Positions 10,424 to 18,932 are shown, counted from the stretch's first letter. The stretch: 28,423 nucleotides of DNA from Priapulus caudatus (GCF_000485595.1 NW_014577580.1:126719-155141); one strand, 5' to 3'. Numbers and translations: made by a program. Notes: generated by a model not told the origin, from the sequence alone.

Positions 10424-11925
10424 CACACGTGTATACACACACGACATTAGCTCAAATATGTAATATTAAATGCAATCATTTAAGCGCTATATTTTTTGTT
10501 TTATCTCCAGTATTATATAGCATTTCGCCATATATCCATTACTGACGTACACGCGTGTCAACATACGCGTGCTCTATGTGTGTATCAACACGTATCCAGT
10601 TCTATATCTATCTATTCAATTCTCCAGCTCAAATAGCAGATGAATGTTTGTCAGAAGCGCCGTTCTAACAGTTGTTCTATTTATCGTAATACAACAGTCA
10701 TGCACGTCAGCGTCCGACCGTAGAGTAAACGTTTGCTGAAGCGGCCGCGAGCATTCCGGCGGAGTCTGTCATAATAGCGTGTTTAATTCTGCGTAAACGT
10801 GCACAACATTTGACGCCCACTACGCGTCCATGCAGGGGGTGTGCCGTGGATCGGTGGTTGCCTTGGATCAATCGCATTTGCTGCGAAAAAGGGCACTCGG
10901 GGATCGTTATGGTTGATAATGAGTACATATTCGTATCTGTGTGTATGACTAACGTACGCAATGCGTGTTGTTAGATTAGGTGCTTGTGTATGTAAGAGTA
11001 TATAAGCACGCAGCATCTCGGTTAAGGTAATGGTGTATATAGGTAAAAGGCACACGCTGTGAATAAGACTGGGTTTTCGTATATGTAGGCATATTATGAG
11101 AGGCAAAAGGTATGTGCGCACTGCGTTAGACAAGTTATGTACTGGGGTTCTTATAGATTAACCCGTTCTTACGAGTGCAAAGGGTGGTCCTGAAATACGA
11201 TCTCATTCGCTCTGGGGATGTAGCTAATTTGGTTTTTGCTGACAGACTGTGGTGTTGAACAGTGTGCGCATATACACACTGGCTAATAATACAGCATGTT
11301 GGGTAATAGTATAGCATATATAGTACAGAAACGCCTGCCATTCAAACACTCGTGCACTCCCCAGATAGCTTGTTGCCGTAACAGTCGGTACATACCCAAA
11401 CATTCCCCCCCCCCTTATCGCCAGTGTTATCATATCGCCCCCTCCCCACTAAAGCCCACGTAAGTCTCTAAGTTTCATGCGCACCATCAAGTCCTCACAA
11501 AATAACACACTCGCGTACGTACATACATACACACACACGCGCACGCACACGCACACGCACATTCAGACGTACGCGCAGGCACGCATGCGCGCACGTCCGC
11601 ACATACATGCGCGCACACACGTAGACATGTGCGTGTGTGTGCATGAACACACACACAGACACATACATACCCAAACACAGACACGCACGTACGCACGCAC
11701 ACGCATCAGGCGTGTTTCCAATTATAGCAATATGGCGATCTCAAAATAAAGTTAACTTAATAAACAAGATTATTTTTATACTCACAGAAGCCAAACTGTA
11801 CGATGCCCTGCGGAAAGTTGACCAGTGTGACAGAGTTTGCAACGAGACCCATGCAAGCCACCAGGAACTGCGGGCCTCGACCCCATCTGTATCGTCCCTT
11901 CATCTCTGGCAAAACACCGTGTCTC
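1710..11925 (-). CDS. Divergent SLC6-family (neurotransmitter symporter-like) gene, 12 exons visible
   Basis: Twelve minus-strand exons join with matching phases into about 574 residues covering TM1 to TM12 of the SLC6 fold, so this is a plasma-membrane solute carrier homologue. Exons: 11925-11786, 9383-9252, 8218-8075, 7174-7051, 6572-6443, 6180-6013, 5009-4781, 4216-4053, 3488-3402, 3098-2999, 2419-2298, 1892-1710. Seen directly: the family loop pattern [22 protein letters not shown] before TM4, [11 protein letters not shown] and RGVTL in TM5, YLEVLLGQF in TM2, and MLG after TM10. Odd: TM1 reads [14 protein letters not shown] where the family has a glycine-rich stretch and N.WRFPY. TM6 has SLV and SHG in place of SLG and SYN. 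TM8 lacks the aspartate-serine pair. SLC6 members usually run 600-700 residues, so short N- and C-terminal parts are missing; neither the start nor the stop exon was found. The family call is firm. Substrate and transport activity are unknown, and an orphan, non-canonical or non-transporting member is possible. Confidence 0.9.
1949..2030. repeat. AAAT and GT microsatellites
   Basis: Seven AAAT units, then GT/GC-GT units, in the short TM11-TM12 intron of the SLC6 gene. Confidence 0.95.
2298..2419 (-). CDS. SLC6-like exon: end of TM10 and TM11
   Basis: The acceptor is tctcgtttag and the donor is CTATTC|gtaagt (strong), phase 0. The split codon A|AT gives Asn. The 40 codons are [20 protein letters not shown] then [17 protein letters not shown]. 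This matches YG..R...DI..MLG....W....W....P..L of the family, including MLG and the helix-breaking Thr-Pro. The intron upstream holds the long GA tract at 2513-2651. Confidence 0.88.
2513..2651. repeat. Long GA microsatellite
   Basis: Two GA runs (2513-2594 and 2606-2651) separated by aaaacacaaa, in the intron between the TM10 and TM10-11 exons, about 95 bp upstream of the next acceptor on the minus strand. Confidence 0.98.
2999..3098 (-). CDS. SLC6-like exon: TM10
   Basis: The acceptor is gtatttcag and the donor is TTTACA|gtaagc. The 100-nt exon runs from phase 0 to phase 1, exactly what the neighbours need. The 33 codons start [14 protein letters not shown] and end [14 protein letters not shown], aligning with GG.YV..L...F......L....EC.A.AW.Y of TM10. 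The family glutamate is Gln here. Length and phase make this choice better than other AG-GT pairs in the interval. An inner acceptor, cttcag before the TGC codon, could give a shortened exon that also keeps frame. Confidence 0.75.
3402..3488 (-). CDS. SLC6-like exon: TM9
   Basis: A small 87-nt exon with a cag acceptor and GACC-GAC|gtgagt donor, phase 0 at both ends. It encodes 29 residues, [18 protein letters not shown] then [11 protein letters not shown]. The family pattern here is a basic patch, a short Cys-rich helix and L.GLP..T.GG; LPVTT fits this and the next exon supplies Asn-Gly. Consensus +5 and +6 bases make the donor strong. Confidence 0.85.
3555..3880 (+). repeat. Three degenerate tandem copies, about 125-bp period
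   Basis: Three blocks at about 3560, 3680 and 3805 share aaattta...(a/g)tcaa(c/t)at(t/c)(c/t)ataac, then a gtgatatcg or g.cgtca element and gggtgg or gggctggct. They lie in the TM8-TM9 intron. The middle copy contains a TGACGTCA palindrome at 3712-3719. Confidence 0.6.
4053..4216 (-). CDS. SLC6-like exon: extracellular loop 4 and TM8
   Basis: The acceptor is gttttcgcag and the donor is TCCCAG|gtatgc, phase 0. The split codon G|AC gives Asp. The 54 codons read [18 protein letters not shown], then [18 protein letters not shown] and [18 protein letters not shown]. This aligns with the W.LLFF.ML...G.DS.F...E segment of TM8. The final glutamate is retained, but the Asp-Ser pair at the sodium-2 site reads Leu-Ser. 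Confidence 0.88.
4688..4780. repeat. CGCA and CA microsatellite touching a splice donor
   Basis: About 17 cgca units followed by (ac)12. On the minus strand the CA part forms the first bases of the TM6-7 intron. Confidence 0.98.
4781..5009 (-). CDS. SLC6-like exon: TM6 and TM7
   Basis: The acceptor is gtctgttgcag, phase 0, and the donor is TACGGAG|gtgtgt, phase 1. The 76 codons start [18 protein letters not shown], aligning with W..A..Q.FFSLG...G, and continue with [20 protein letters not shown] and [18 protein letters not shown] (TM7). Of the chloride and sodium ligands known in canonical members, the TM6 Ser survives, but the following Gly, the SYN turn and the TM7 Asn and Ser positions are changed to Val, SHG, Ser and Asn. 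The donor opens straight into a GT and GCGT microsatellite. The exon is markedly GC-rich. Confidence 0.9.
5104..5340. repeat. CGCA/CA and CTG repeat block
   Basis: CA and cgcacgtatg repeats (5110-5262) are followed by a CTG trinucleotide run (5263-5340), in the SLC6 TM5-TM6 intron. The many long frames through it are repeat artefacts. Confidence 0.95.
5531..6013. repeat. 39-bp minisatellite carrying copies of the TM5 exon 5' splice site
   Basis: Thirteen copies of the plus-strand pattern gac(c/t)t(t/c)(g/a)tagtttatta start at 5531, 5581, 5620, 5659, 5698, 5737, 5776, 5815, 5854, 5893, 5932, 5971 and 6010. From 5581 to 6010 the spacing is exactly 39 bp; the first copy is offset by 11 bp. The 6010 copy contains the real end of the TM5 exon. 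On the minus strand each copy reads like TAC(A/G)AG|gtca or GAA|gtcggt, and five copies have gtcagt. The frame stays open from the exon to about 5548, encoding 13-residue units such as [13 protein letters not shown]. Confidence 0.95.
6013..6180 (-). CDS. SLC6-like exon: TM5 and extracellular loop 3
   Basis: The acceptor is gttattcag, phase 0, and the donor is TACGAG|gtcagt, phase 0. The 56 codons read [18 protein letters not shown] then RGVTLQNGG, a strong match to the TM5 pattern V.Y.TA..PY..L..LL.RG.TL. They finish with the loop [16 protein letters not shown]. The donor has C at +3 and is therefore moderate. It is the first member of a 13-site series: the 39-bp minisatellite at 5531-6013 repeats this exon end and donor at exact 39-nt spacing, so other donors could lengthen loop 3 by multiples of 13 residues. 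Confidence 0.9.
6443..6572 (-). CDS. SLC6-like exon: TM4
   Basis: The acceptor is attcctcag and the donor is GGAAAG|gtatcg. The CT|G split codon gives Leu and the exon ends in phase 0. After a polar stretch ([18 protein letters not shown]) comes the TM4 helix [18 protein letters not shown] and then GIKSLGK. That tail equals the family motif K-G-(I/V)-K-S-S/L-G-K linking TM4 to TM5, and the next exon continues VVY exactly as in relatives. Confidence 0.9.
7051..7174 (-). CDS. SLC6-like exon: extracellular loop 2
   Basis: The acceptor is cgttcacag and the donor is TTTTCT|gtaagc. The split codon C|AG gives Gln and the exon ends in phase 2. The 40 codons begin CWEGRMEV, supplying the second disulphide cysteine, and contain one N-glycosylation sequon (N-V-T), as is usual for this loop in SLC6. 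They end with SPVEEYF, the conserved S.VEEYF element just before TM4. A CGCA microsatellite starts about ten bases into the following intron (7013-7040). Confidence 0.85.
7680..7700 (-). CDS. Candidate 21-nt microexon duplicated from the TM3 exon end
   Basis: On the minus strand, 7701-7680 reads GACTACACGGGGAGAACC plus AAAC and is followed by gtaagt. The real TM3 exon ends with the same codon pattern: GAC AAC ACG TGG AAC ACT AAA C|gtaagc. The copy is preceded by a pyrimidine-rich run and AAG, so it could be a 21-nt exon. It starts with two and ends with one codon base, which keeps phase between the TM3 and loop-2 exons. It would add seven residues (H-Y-T-G-R-T-K) to loop 2. The similarity is visible; use as an exon is inference, and it may be a silent duplicate. 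Confidence 0.35.
7703..8062. repeat. 52-bp minisatellite beside the TM3 exon donor
   Basis: Units begin with tgtag(c/t)gg.agcgaaggg at 7721, 7773, 7825, 7878, 7930, 7986 and 8037, with a partial unit at 7703. The usual spacing is 51-53 bp (56 once). Each unit includes a short dyad, gctatg...catagc. The array fills the space between the TM3 exon donor (8075) and the second copy of that donor at 7680. Confidence 0.9.
8075..8218 (-). CDS. SLC6-like exon: TM3 and start of extracellular loop 2
   Basis: The acceptor is cccctccag and the donor is ACTAAAC|gtaagc, phase 1 on both sides. The 47 codons cover TM3 ([15 protein letters not shown]) and then [14 protein letters not shown]. The last part matches the family pattern LPW..C.N.WNT..C, whose two cysteines form the loop-2 disulphide; the second cysteine is supplied by the next exon. 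The TM3 tyrosine pair that contacts substrate in canonical members aligns with Ser-Gly here. A near copy of the last 21 bases of this exon, with its donor, lies about 395 bp downstream at 7680-7700. Confidence 0.9.
8411..8601 (+). promoter_or_regulatory. Cluster of CRE-type (TGACGTCA) sites in the SLC6 TM2-TM3 intron
   Basis: There are two perfect 8-bp palindromes tgacgtca at 8411-8418 and 8423-8430, a 7/8 match at 8568-8575 and tcacgtca at 8594-8601. CREB/ATF proteins bind such sites in animals. Four sites in 190 bp of AT-rich intron is suggestive of an enhancer. Function not shown. Confidence 0.35.
9252..9383 (-). CDS. SLC6-like exon: TM2
   Basis: The acceptor is cattcag and the donor is CAAAG|gtaaaa. 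The split codon T|GG from the TM1 exon gives Trp, and the exon ends in phase 1. The peptide contains [20 protein letters not shown] then EVLLGQFSS and [11 protein letters not shown]. This corresponds to the well-conserved F..PY...L...GIP..YLE..LGQ segment of TM2 and the first intracellular loop. The Glu-Leu-Gly-Gln core is kept, unlike the ion-site residues of neighbouring helices. The intron upstream (9384-11785) is the longest in the gene and holds the large GT tracts and a MITE-like element. Confidence 0.9.
9474..9664. repeat. Large GT/GC microsatellite
   Basis: About 190 bp of GT with CGCGTGTGCGCG interruptions, about 90 bp upstream of the TM2 acceptor on the minus strand. Confidence 0.98.
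9843..10076 (+). mobile_element. MITE-like element, copy 1 (in the SLC6 TM1-TM2 intron)
   Basis: The 234-bp element is bounded by tacctccgcg (9843-9852) and cgcggaggta (10067-10076), perfect 10-bp inverted ends. It has a GT-rich block and GC-rich gagtcagcagc subrepeats inside. A reverse-oriented copy of nearly the same length lies at 20008-20243. About 30 bp beyond one end (gagtgccctctgtctag) is also shared, so the true element may be slightly longer. Confidence 0.7.
10125..10440. repeat. CA, TA and GT microsatellite cluster
   Basis: CA (10127-10160), TA (10163-10225) and about 42 GT units (10338-10422) lie next to MITE-like copy 1. Confidence 0.97.
11517..11705. repeat. CA/CGCA microsatellite
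   Basis: CA and CGCA units with many variants, about 80 bp downstream of the TM1 exon donor on the minus strand. Confidence 0.95.
11786..11925 (-). CDS. SLC6-like exon: pre-TM1 and TM1
   Basis: The acceptor is ctatatag before 11925 and the donor is CTTCT|gtgagt after 11786. The exon starts with one leftover base and ends in phase 1, encoding 46 whole codons. It reads [18 protein letters not shown], matching the tryptophan-containing segment that precedes TM1 in SLC6 proteins, and then [17 protein letters not shown]. In canonical members this half-broken helix carries the sodium ligands and the N.WRFPY signature. Here only F-P of that signature remains: the Asn is Thr, and the W-R pair is V-N, so the extracellular-gate arginine is lost. 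The upstream exon, which must end with two codon bases, was not found. Confidence 0.85.
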
Positions 11926-11999
11926 CTATATAGAATAAACGCAAGTAATATAATAAAACTGATCAACACGAATCGAAATTGTCCTCGTATTTAAACCAA

Positions 12000-13388
12000 T
12001 TACTATTTCTAAATCGAGCCGGTAACTCGTAGGAAAGTAAGGATAACTATTGGAGAGCAATTAAACTAGACCGAACATGTGTGATGTGAGGAAAGATACA
12101 GCTTACGAACAAAGCAGGCTTAGTGATGTTGAAGTATATATATATGTGTGGATATATTATAATAGTGCGTGCGTGTGTGTTTGTCTGTCTGTGCGCGTGG
12201 GTGCTTATGTAGTGTTTAGTGTTTACTGCACACCAATTGCTTCCCACAGATTAGCGCTGCACTATAATATATACACATAAATTGTGGAGCAGTCTGCGGT
12301 GTGTCTTTCATCAAACACTGGATCGACCTTTAGTATATGGTTCTGGTTTGTGGCACTTTACCCCCCCCCCGTTCTGAGTACCCTTGTTATTTTCACTTCA
12401 CTCCTCTCTCAGACTGCCTGTCTGTCTGCCTACACACATACATACACACACGCACGCACGCACGCACGCACGCACACGCACACACACCCACACGCACACG
12501 CACACACGCGCACGCGCACATGCACGCTTGTATTCAATAGAAACGCATCTTAAATGGCACTTGAATCAAGATTGTAAGATTGTATACAGGATTACGCCGT
12601 CTATAATAGTCTATAGTCTCATAGTTTCAATCATTGTCATTCGTATTTAACTCTAAGTCGCGGACAAAACACCATACCAAGGACGGCGGAAATGGATAAC
12701 ATTTGCATAATAATATAGCGAAGCAAGTTTATAACAACTATACTGTGTATATACGTAGCTATAATATACTAAGCACTATACGTACGCAGACGTATAGGCG
12801 AGCTTAGCATTCTAAATGCAGGATTGTAGCTGGATGAAATAAATGGCGGGTGTGTGTGTGTGGGGGGGGGGGGGTGCTACAGCGGCTTTATCCGCCATTA
12901 CATCTACGCCTGTACGAGATATTCATGCGAAAGATTCATATAGTTTAGCGCTTTAGAGAGCCGTGGGACCGTGTGTCACTGTTGCATAACGTGACTCATT
13001 TATTACCAGGCCCGCCCACTCACTCGCCTGAAAATGATTCAGTGATTTAACCCTTCATTCATCTCACCAGACGCAGCTCTCGGGGCCCCAAGGATTACCC
13101 AAGGAGAGTCAGTCGTGAATATAAGCGCAGCGGTGGGCGCCGCGAACGCGAGCTTGCAAGCTTTAATGAGGGCCGGGACAGCTAGGTTACCTGGCTGTCA
13201 CGCGTATGATTAAGACACCTGTGATAACATTGGGCAAGTTTCACGCGAAGGTTACGTGTAAATTACGCAAAGTAAGAAGTCGAAAGGTTCTAGTACCAGA
13301 TAAATAATCACGTCATACGGGATAAAAACGCGGGACAGTTTTAAGAATAAGGACACAATAAAAACTACTGAATAATAATAATAGTATA

Positions 13389-13421
<33 letters not shown>

Positions 13422-13585
13422 TATATAGCATACTTGTAATGAGCTCTCATAGACCTGATAATAAATCAAAATATTCTATTAAATGTAAAAAAAACCTGAA
13501 CCAATTCCTAACCGTCTAGAAAATGCTATATCAACTAATATTTATATGATCGATGAACGTTTAATACACATACTGCGGCGTGGGG
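12000..13585. other. No gene seen; microsatellites only
   Basis: Contains CA/CGCA at 12430-12525, a GT plus poly-G run at 12850-12876 and AAT repeats at 13375-13425. The SLC6 N-terminal exon should lie here or further right but was not recognisable. Confidence 0.6.
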
Positions 13586-14042
13586 TCACCCAGAGAGCAC
13601 CATTCCGTACAGATTACCTGTATCTAAATGGAGCCTATCGCCTTGTTCTTCAATCGGTGCATCAATGTACACATCGCACGGGTTAAGGCCACACAGTCTC
13701 GAGCATCTCTTTGCAAACAGCCCCATGAACTCGCACGCAAAGGCTGTACCTATTCTTCCCCCCCCCACCTCACAAACGAATGCTATCGAGGACAAAGACA
13801 CGAGAAGCGGATTAGGGTTTAGGGGGATGGGTACGGATGCTATTGTCCCACATCTAAGTCTTATCCCAGTGTCGCGCGTGAAAGAAGCAGCGGCTGCCCA
13901 CCGGCTCGTGCTAATCAGTGAGTTAGGGCAGCGTAGCATGCAAAGCATACACGATAGACGCGTATACTATAGATGTACATGCTCTGGAAGCACGCATAGA
14001 GCCCCAGCAGAAGCGACCACATGCGAGGACAGCTTTACTTGA
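13586..14042. other. Unidentified open frames on both strands
   Basis: A 120-codon minus-strand frame (13948-13586) and a 125-codon plus-strand frame (13665-14042) overlap in a GC-richer block with few simple repeats. The minus frame contains RDTGIRLRCGTIASVPIPLN and FACEFMGLFAKRCSRLCG. The plus frame contains VPHLSLIPVSRVKEAAAAHR. I recognise neither. One could be an exon, a transposon relic or foreign DNA, with the other as its shadow. A minus-strand ACAG|gtaatc donor near 13620 is in phase 1, while the TM1 exon needs a phase-2 partner, so it does not join the SLC6 gene directly. Confidence 0.3.
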
Positions 14043-14073
14043 GCGGGTTGGATGTAAAAGAAAAAACACGCAC

Positions 14074-14085
14074 GGCGCATGCGCA
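14074..14085. promoter_or_regulatory. NRF1-like motif, possible promoter region
   Basis: ggcgcatgcgca matches the NRF1 palindrome (YGCGCAYGCGCR), which is common in CpG-type animal promoters. The site is about 2.1 kb upstream of the SLC6 TM1 exon in a locally GC-rich stretch. No initiator or TATA element is convincing. Confidence 0.25.
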
Positions 14086-14119
14086 GTGTGGTGACGCCGA
14101 CCAACCTCCGTAATCACCT

Positions 14120-14965
14120 AATTGAATACGTAATTAACCGAATTCAGCTGCCGGCTGCGCATAGATGTAACTCCGACTGAATCGGTCTTAATCAGCGATG
14201 ATTCTTATGTAGGCGGGGTCGTATTCCATCGAGCGAGATGAAATCAAAAGCTTGAAATGTGTTGGCAACTCTCAACGCGAACCGGCACAATGACTATGAC
14301 TTCGGGCCATAAGATTAAATTGCCCGATTGCACTGAAATTACGCAATATCAAATATATGCCACGATGATACAAGGAGGTCATCGTCTATATTCTTTCCTA
14401 CATCGCACAGGCCCGCGAAGTACTTTATTTATGTTTGGACAAGCTAATGTATGTTTTACTCACCGCAACCCGATGCTATCATAATATTCCGTACAGTAAT
14501 ACCATAACATCGATTCTAGACGGTGATATGTTTCTCAGCATGCCGAAGTCTTCCTTCATGCGTGCCAGCATAGGCTGTGCGTACGTGCGCGCCGCTGCTG
14601 AATAAAGAGACTGTATAGTTTTGTGTGCGATTGTGTGCCGTACAATGGGGAGGGGGGGGCACACGTTCCTCTGCTCAAACTCCGTGGTACCCCGCTCCTC
14701 CCCCGATCACACCCGCTAACACCTCACGACGACGCAGCGTCTATTATGGTGGAAGTGTTCCTCCTGCTATATCTCGGCACCGTCAGCCATTCACACATGT
14801 TGCTACCGGATAGCCTCGGGTTTTATTTGTGTAAGAGTGTCGACTGCGAGGGTGGCGCGGGAGAGCGAGAGCGAGGCGAGCTTTTTTCGCACGATATAGT
14901 ATGGGTGGGGAGGCTGAGGCGATGAGAGACACTGTCTAGGAAAACGCGCACGCGCGCTCGTCTCT

Positions 14966-15006
<41 letters not shown>

Positions 15007-16283
15007 GGGGGGGTGTGTTTGTGTGTGTGTGGGTGCGTGCGTGCGTGCGTGCGTGCAAATTCAGCGCACTCCATTCACCGGACGTGACTTCCTCGAAGCA
15101 GGATCAATGTTAGAAATGAATACCTAACTACGCGCTAACCCTACCCTATACACCAAACCCCTAAACCTAATAACTATAAAAATTCCAACCATAATATAAC
15201 AACCATATAATTACAAAACACATCTATGGTGGCGTCCGGAACTCAATCGGACAGAAAAATAAAATTTCGCTCCGTGCCTGCGGACCGGAGCTGTACAATA
15301 GCGCTCCCTCTGGTATTGAGCTCCTGTTTGCTCTATTATCAGTACGTTCAAGTGGTTCCGGATCGTAATGAAGAACTATGTTCGGTGACCGTCTTCGCTT
15401 CATCGATCTGTCTTAGTTTGTCTACATCGCCGTAATCGTGTGTTTTCCTTTCTGCATTATAGCGTTGATTCTACTAATTCCTGTCTATCTAAAATCACCA
15501 AATGTCCCAGAGAGGTGTGAATGCCCCCCTACTAATAAAATTGGCAACCGAATAAGCATTATAACTATGAATGATGTGCATATAAGTCTATAATAATATT
15601 AGTTAGCTATATATAGTGTCAATTTATATATTTATATATATATATATATATATTATATTTATGTATAAGATATATAATGCAAAGCTCTGTAAGCACTGGT
15701 TACAAATATTATCGATCTAGTAGTATTTTACTTCTATATTAGCTGAGTCATGCACGCTCGCACATTGTAAGTGCTATATCGCCCGTGAAAATCACTTCAG
15801 CAGTGTCTCTGTGCATAATCAAGTACAGATCTCAGGCGCGATATTAGGGCTCACTCTCTTAGTCTATTGTATCTTAAAATAAAATTCTGTGTGAAATCAG
15901 AGAAACATACATATGTTACTTCGGCGTTGTTCCGGATACGTAGAATGTAACTATACCGAATAGTACTATATTCATAGAGATATGGGATAGATACAGATGA
16001 CTTCGTAGCGTGCATTGTATGGTACATCGCACAGATAATCACTATTCGAAAGATAGTGAAGTCCGTGACCTTCTTGCTATGTTGAATATTGATTAAAACT
16101 GACAACTGATGTGATGCATGAGCAATGCGGTTTGATATAACCGCAACTTCCGGAACATGCTGGATTGTTTGTAATACTCATTAATAATTAACTAGCTTAA
16201 ATCCTGATAGTTCTGCCTAACGTATTGTAATCTCGTTGCCCTCATAGAGTTAAACACTAGTACGTTACCGTAAAACGTTATAT
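14120..16283. other. No gene recognised
   Basis: Holds GT/poly-G/GCGT repeats (14968-15056), a TA run (15630-15655) and an unassigned 69-codon plus-strand frame at 15226-15435 with no known motif. The rest is AT-rich. Confidence 0.55.
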
Positions 16284-18000
16284 TGGCTGGCGTGTTATAA
16301 CTTGTAGACCTATCAAAGTAAAGCAATCGGTTGACGATATCCTTCTTGGATGATCGGGATGTTATCCATCGGTCTGTTAAAAAACAGGATAACGGACGTG
16401 GCCCGATTTGACCACACCTCGAACGTCCCAGTATCCCCCCCTTGGCTGGATTATTAAGTTGTATGTCCCTTGCAACAGTGCAAGCTCTTACATATGCTTG
16501 TTCAAGGTTCTGTGGGTCGTAGTTATTCCTGGATCCCTGGGGTGTCCGAAAAAATCAGAAGAAATTCCCATCTTCCACGCTTAATTACGACGCGGGCGAG
16601 ACACTCGACTTCACGCTGATCGAAAGGAGCTGGTTCCCGCATGTTAAGACCTACAAATAAATATCGTCGATTAATTTCATATAAAAAACAGCTCATCGAC
16701 TGAAAGCACAGACTTCTTTGACGTTTGGCTGAGTCATTGCTTCTGTTATGAGCTGTCCGGCCGGACGTTGATGATGCTCAACAGTTGACTCGTGTTAACG
16801 CATATTTTCGATGGTCAATCTCATCGTTTGTTGCTCGTAGAGACGCGGGCTTGCATCGCGTGTCATATGCACTTGCCGCACGCACAAGCACCGCACGCGA
16901 ACTATTACGACGCGCGGGCTGCACGCACTCTCACACTTCCGTATCGTAACCCATTCGTTGTAATGTAATTGCAGTTGCGGCGAACCTAACGCGACACATA
17001 CGTTCTATTTGACATTCCAATTTATCGTGCGTGCGGGCAATAACGGCCAAGTAATATAGTCCAGCAATAAGCGATGTGTAACTGCCTAATTATATTCGTA
17101 ATATCGGCTATCGGTTAATATAGCCGTGAATGTGATTTGGGAATAGTTAATTAAAACGAAGCTACATGCGCATACACTTTAATACTCGACTCGTCGACCC
17201 CTGTCCGATGTAGTAGACGAACAAGATCCGTAAAAGTGATCACGAGGAAACTTGTCCACACAGAAATTTTAGTCGTACGGAAGACTGTTCCCAAATAGTA
17301 AACCTCGGGCGCGTACCATAATGACGAGGAAATGCGAGTGGGGTAATGGGAGGAGGAAAGGGGAGTGAGAAAGGAGATATGATAGAGGTAGATTCGCGGT
17401 GCCGGCGCGCGAGAAAGAAGAGAAGAGAGACGGGAGAAGAGGAAATAATGTTGATTAATGTACGAGCGGGGTGCCAAGAGAGAAGACGGACGAGAAAGAA
17501 GCTTGTTGTCTCTATATTAGACTCTGCTAACCACATGTAATTCATTTCGTGGCCCGGCTACATACAAACGAAGTATTCCTCGTGGCTCGAAAACTGAACC
17601 GCTATACAATCGCTCCTGTAGCTATAACAGTAGACTAAGTCGACAGATAGTTCAAACAATTTGTCAGTCTATAGTCATCGACAGATGTCAAAATATTGAA
17701 TCGCGCTTAACAGTTCGAGCCGGTTTACAAATGTGGTTCTAGATTCTAGATTATAAAGTGTCAATGCGATGCATTGTATCTTAATCGTTATGGCTCCACG
17801 GAGCGATGAGGGCCCAATAGCTTCTAGATAGTCCCGACTTCGGGTCTTTCTCTCGCTGTTTCAAGTCATGTATTGAATTACTTTCTAGTCACGCGATCAT
17901 CGTACTCTCGCCTTCTCGCTTGCTACCGGTATATTTCACGACATATTGCCACGTGCACGACAATAGCATGACAGTCTCACTCACTCTGCGGCGCGCAAGA
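16284..18000 (+). repeat. Left arm of a large diverged inverted repeat
   Basis: The sequence from gcgtgttataacttgtag (16284) to about 18000 matches the reverse complement of 25125 down to about 23545, with many small indels. Matched blocks include 16395-16435 with 24983-25015, 16565-16592 with 24832-24862, 16720-16740 with 24689-24710, 17160-17215 with 24266-24325, and 17640-17900 with 23650-23900. No recognisable transposase or other protein is encoded. The inner end runs into noisy CA-rich DNA next to the N gap. Confidence 0.85.
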
Positions 18001-18136
18001 TGCGTCTTCACAACGCAAGACAAATCCACCCAAATAACGAACACAGTCTAACACAAAGCACACCACACACACACACAATTACACACAGTGCCACACACCA
18101 TATCACACACAGCACACACGACACACACACCAGCAT

Positions 18137-18161
18137 NNNNNNNNNNNNNNNNNNNNNNNNN
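18137..18161. other. Assembly gap (25 N)
   Basis: Twenty-five consecutive N separate two similar copies of the same CA-terminated repeat arm. Order and copy number across the gap are not reliable. Confidence 1.
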
Positions 18162-18800
18162 GAAGCGAGAAAGGAGAACGAGAAAAGATAGGAGAAGGCG
18201 CGCGAGATCGAAGGAGGAGGAAAAATGTGATAAGTGAGAGGGGGCGCAAGAGAGAGGGACGGGGTGATAGGAAAGCGCAGTTCGTTGCGTTCTATATTTA
18301 GCTCTGCCTAACGCAACGTGTAAACTCGTGAGCCCGGGGCTACATTACCAAACAGATAGGTCTTCCCCTCGGTGGCAGCTCAATGAAACCGCATTATACA
18401 ATCGCCCGTAGGCTTAAACAGAAGACGATCGACAAAGATCAAACATTGGCAGTCTTAGTCATCGACGCAGAGCCAAATATTTAATCGCGCTTAAACAGTT
18501 CGAGCGGTACAATGTGCGTCTCAGCTCAGGATTATAAAGTTTGTCAATGGGCGTGCATTGTATACTTAATGCGATGGCGTCACTGGACGATGAAGGAGCC
18601 CAATAGTTTCTAACTAGCCGCCGACTTCGGGGGGTCTTTCTCGCTGTTTAAAGTTCATTAACGTGAATCGGACTTCTCTGAGTCACGCGATTATCGTGCG
18701 GTCTCGCCTTCTCGCTTTCTACCGTTATCATGCTTCACCACAACACGTGCACACTATCACAGACCACACATTTACTCGCAGCGCGCACATGCGCTCACAC
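18162..18800 (+). repeat. Second, noisy copy of the left inverted-repeat arm after the N gap
   Basis: This repeats 17340-18030 in the same orientation: agataggagaag with purine-rich DNA, then aaagatcaaacattgg, cgcgcttaaacagttcgagc, ctcgctgttt and the ttatcgtgcggtctcgcc stretch. Against the right arm it shows many single-base insertions (for example cattggcag versus cattgcag, gacgcagagcc versus gacagagc). That pattern suggests sequencing or gap-fill errors rather than evolved differences. Confidence 0.8.
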
Positions 18801-18901
18801 CGCAGACAAACACACAAATACGAACACACCCACACATACACACCACAGCACACACACATATCACCACACAACCACAGCAACACACACACACCACACACAC
18901 A

Positions 18902-18932
<31 letters not shown>

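Noticed and set aside
15226-15435. N-terminal DEG/ENaC exon
   Set aside because: It has a hydrophobic stretch and YYQYVQVVP, but no FPAVTICN-type motif, HG motif or matching splice sites.
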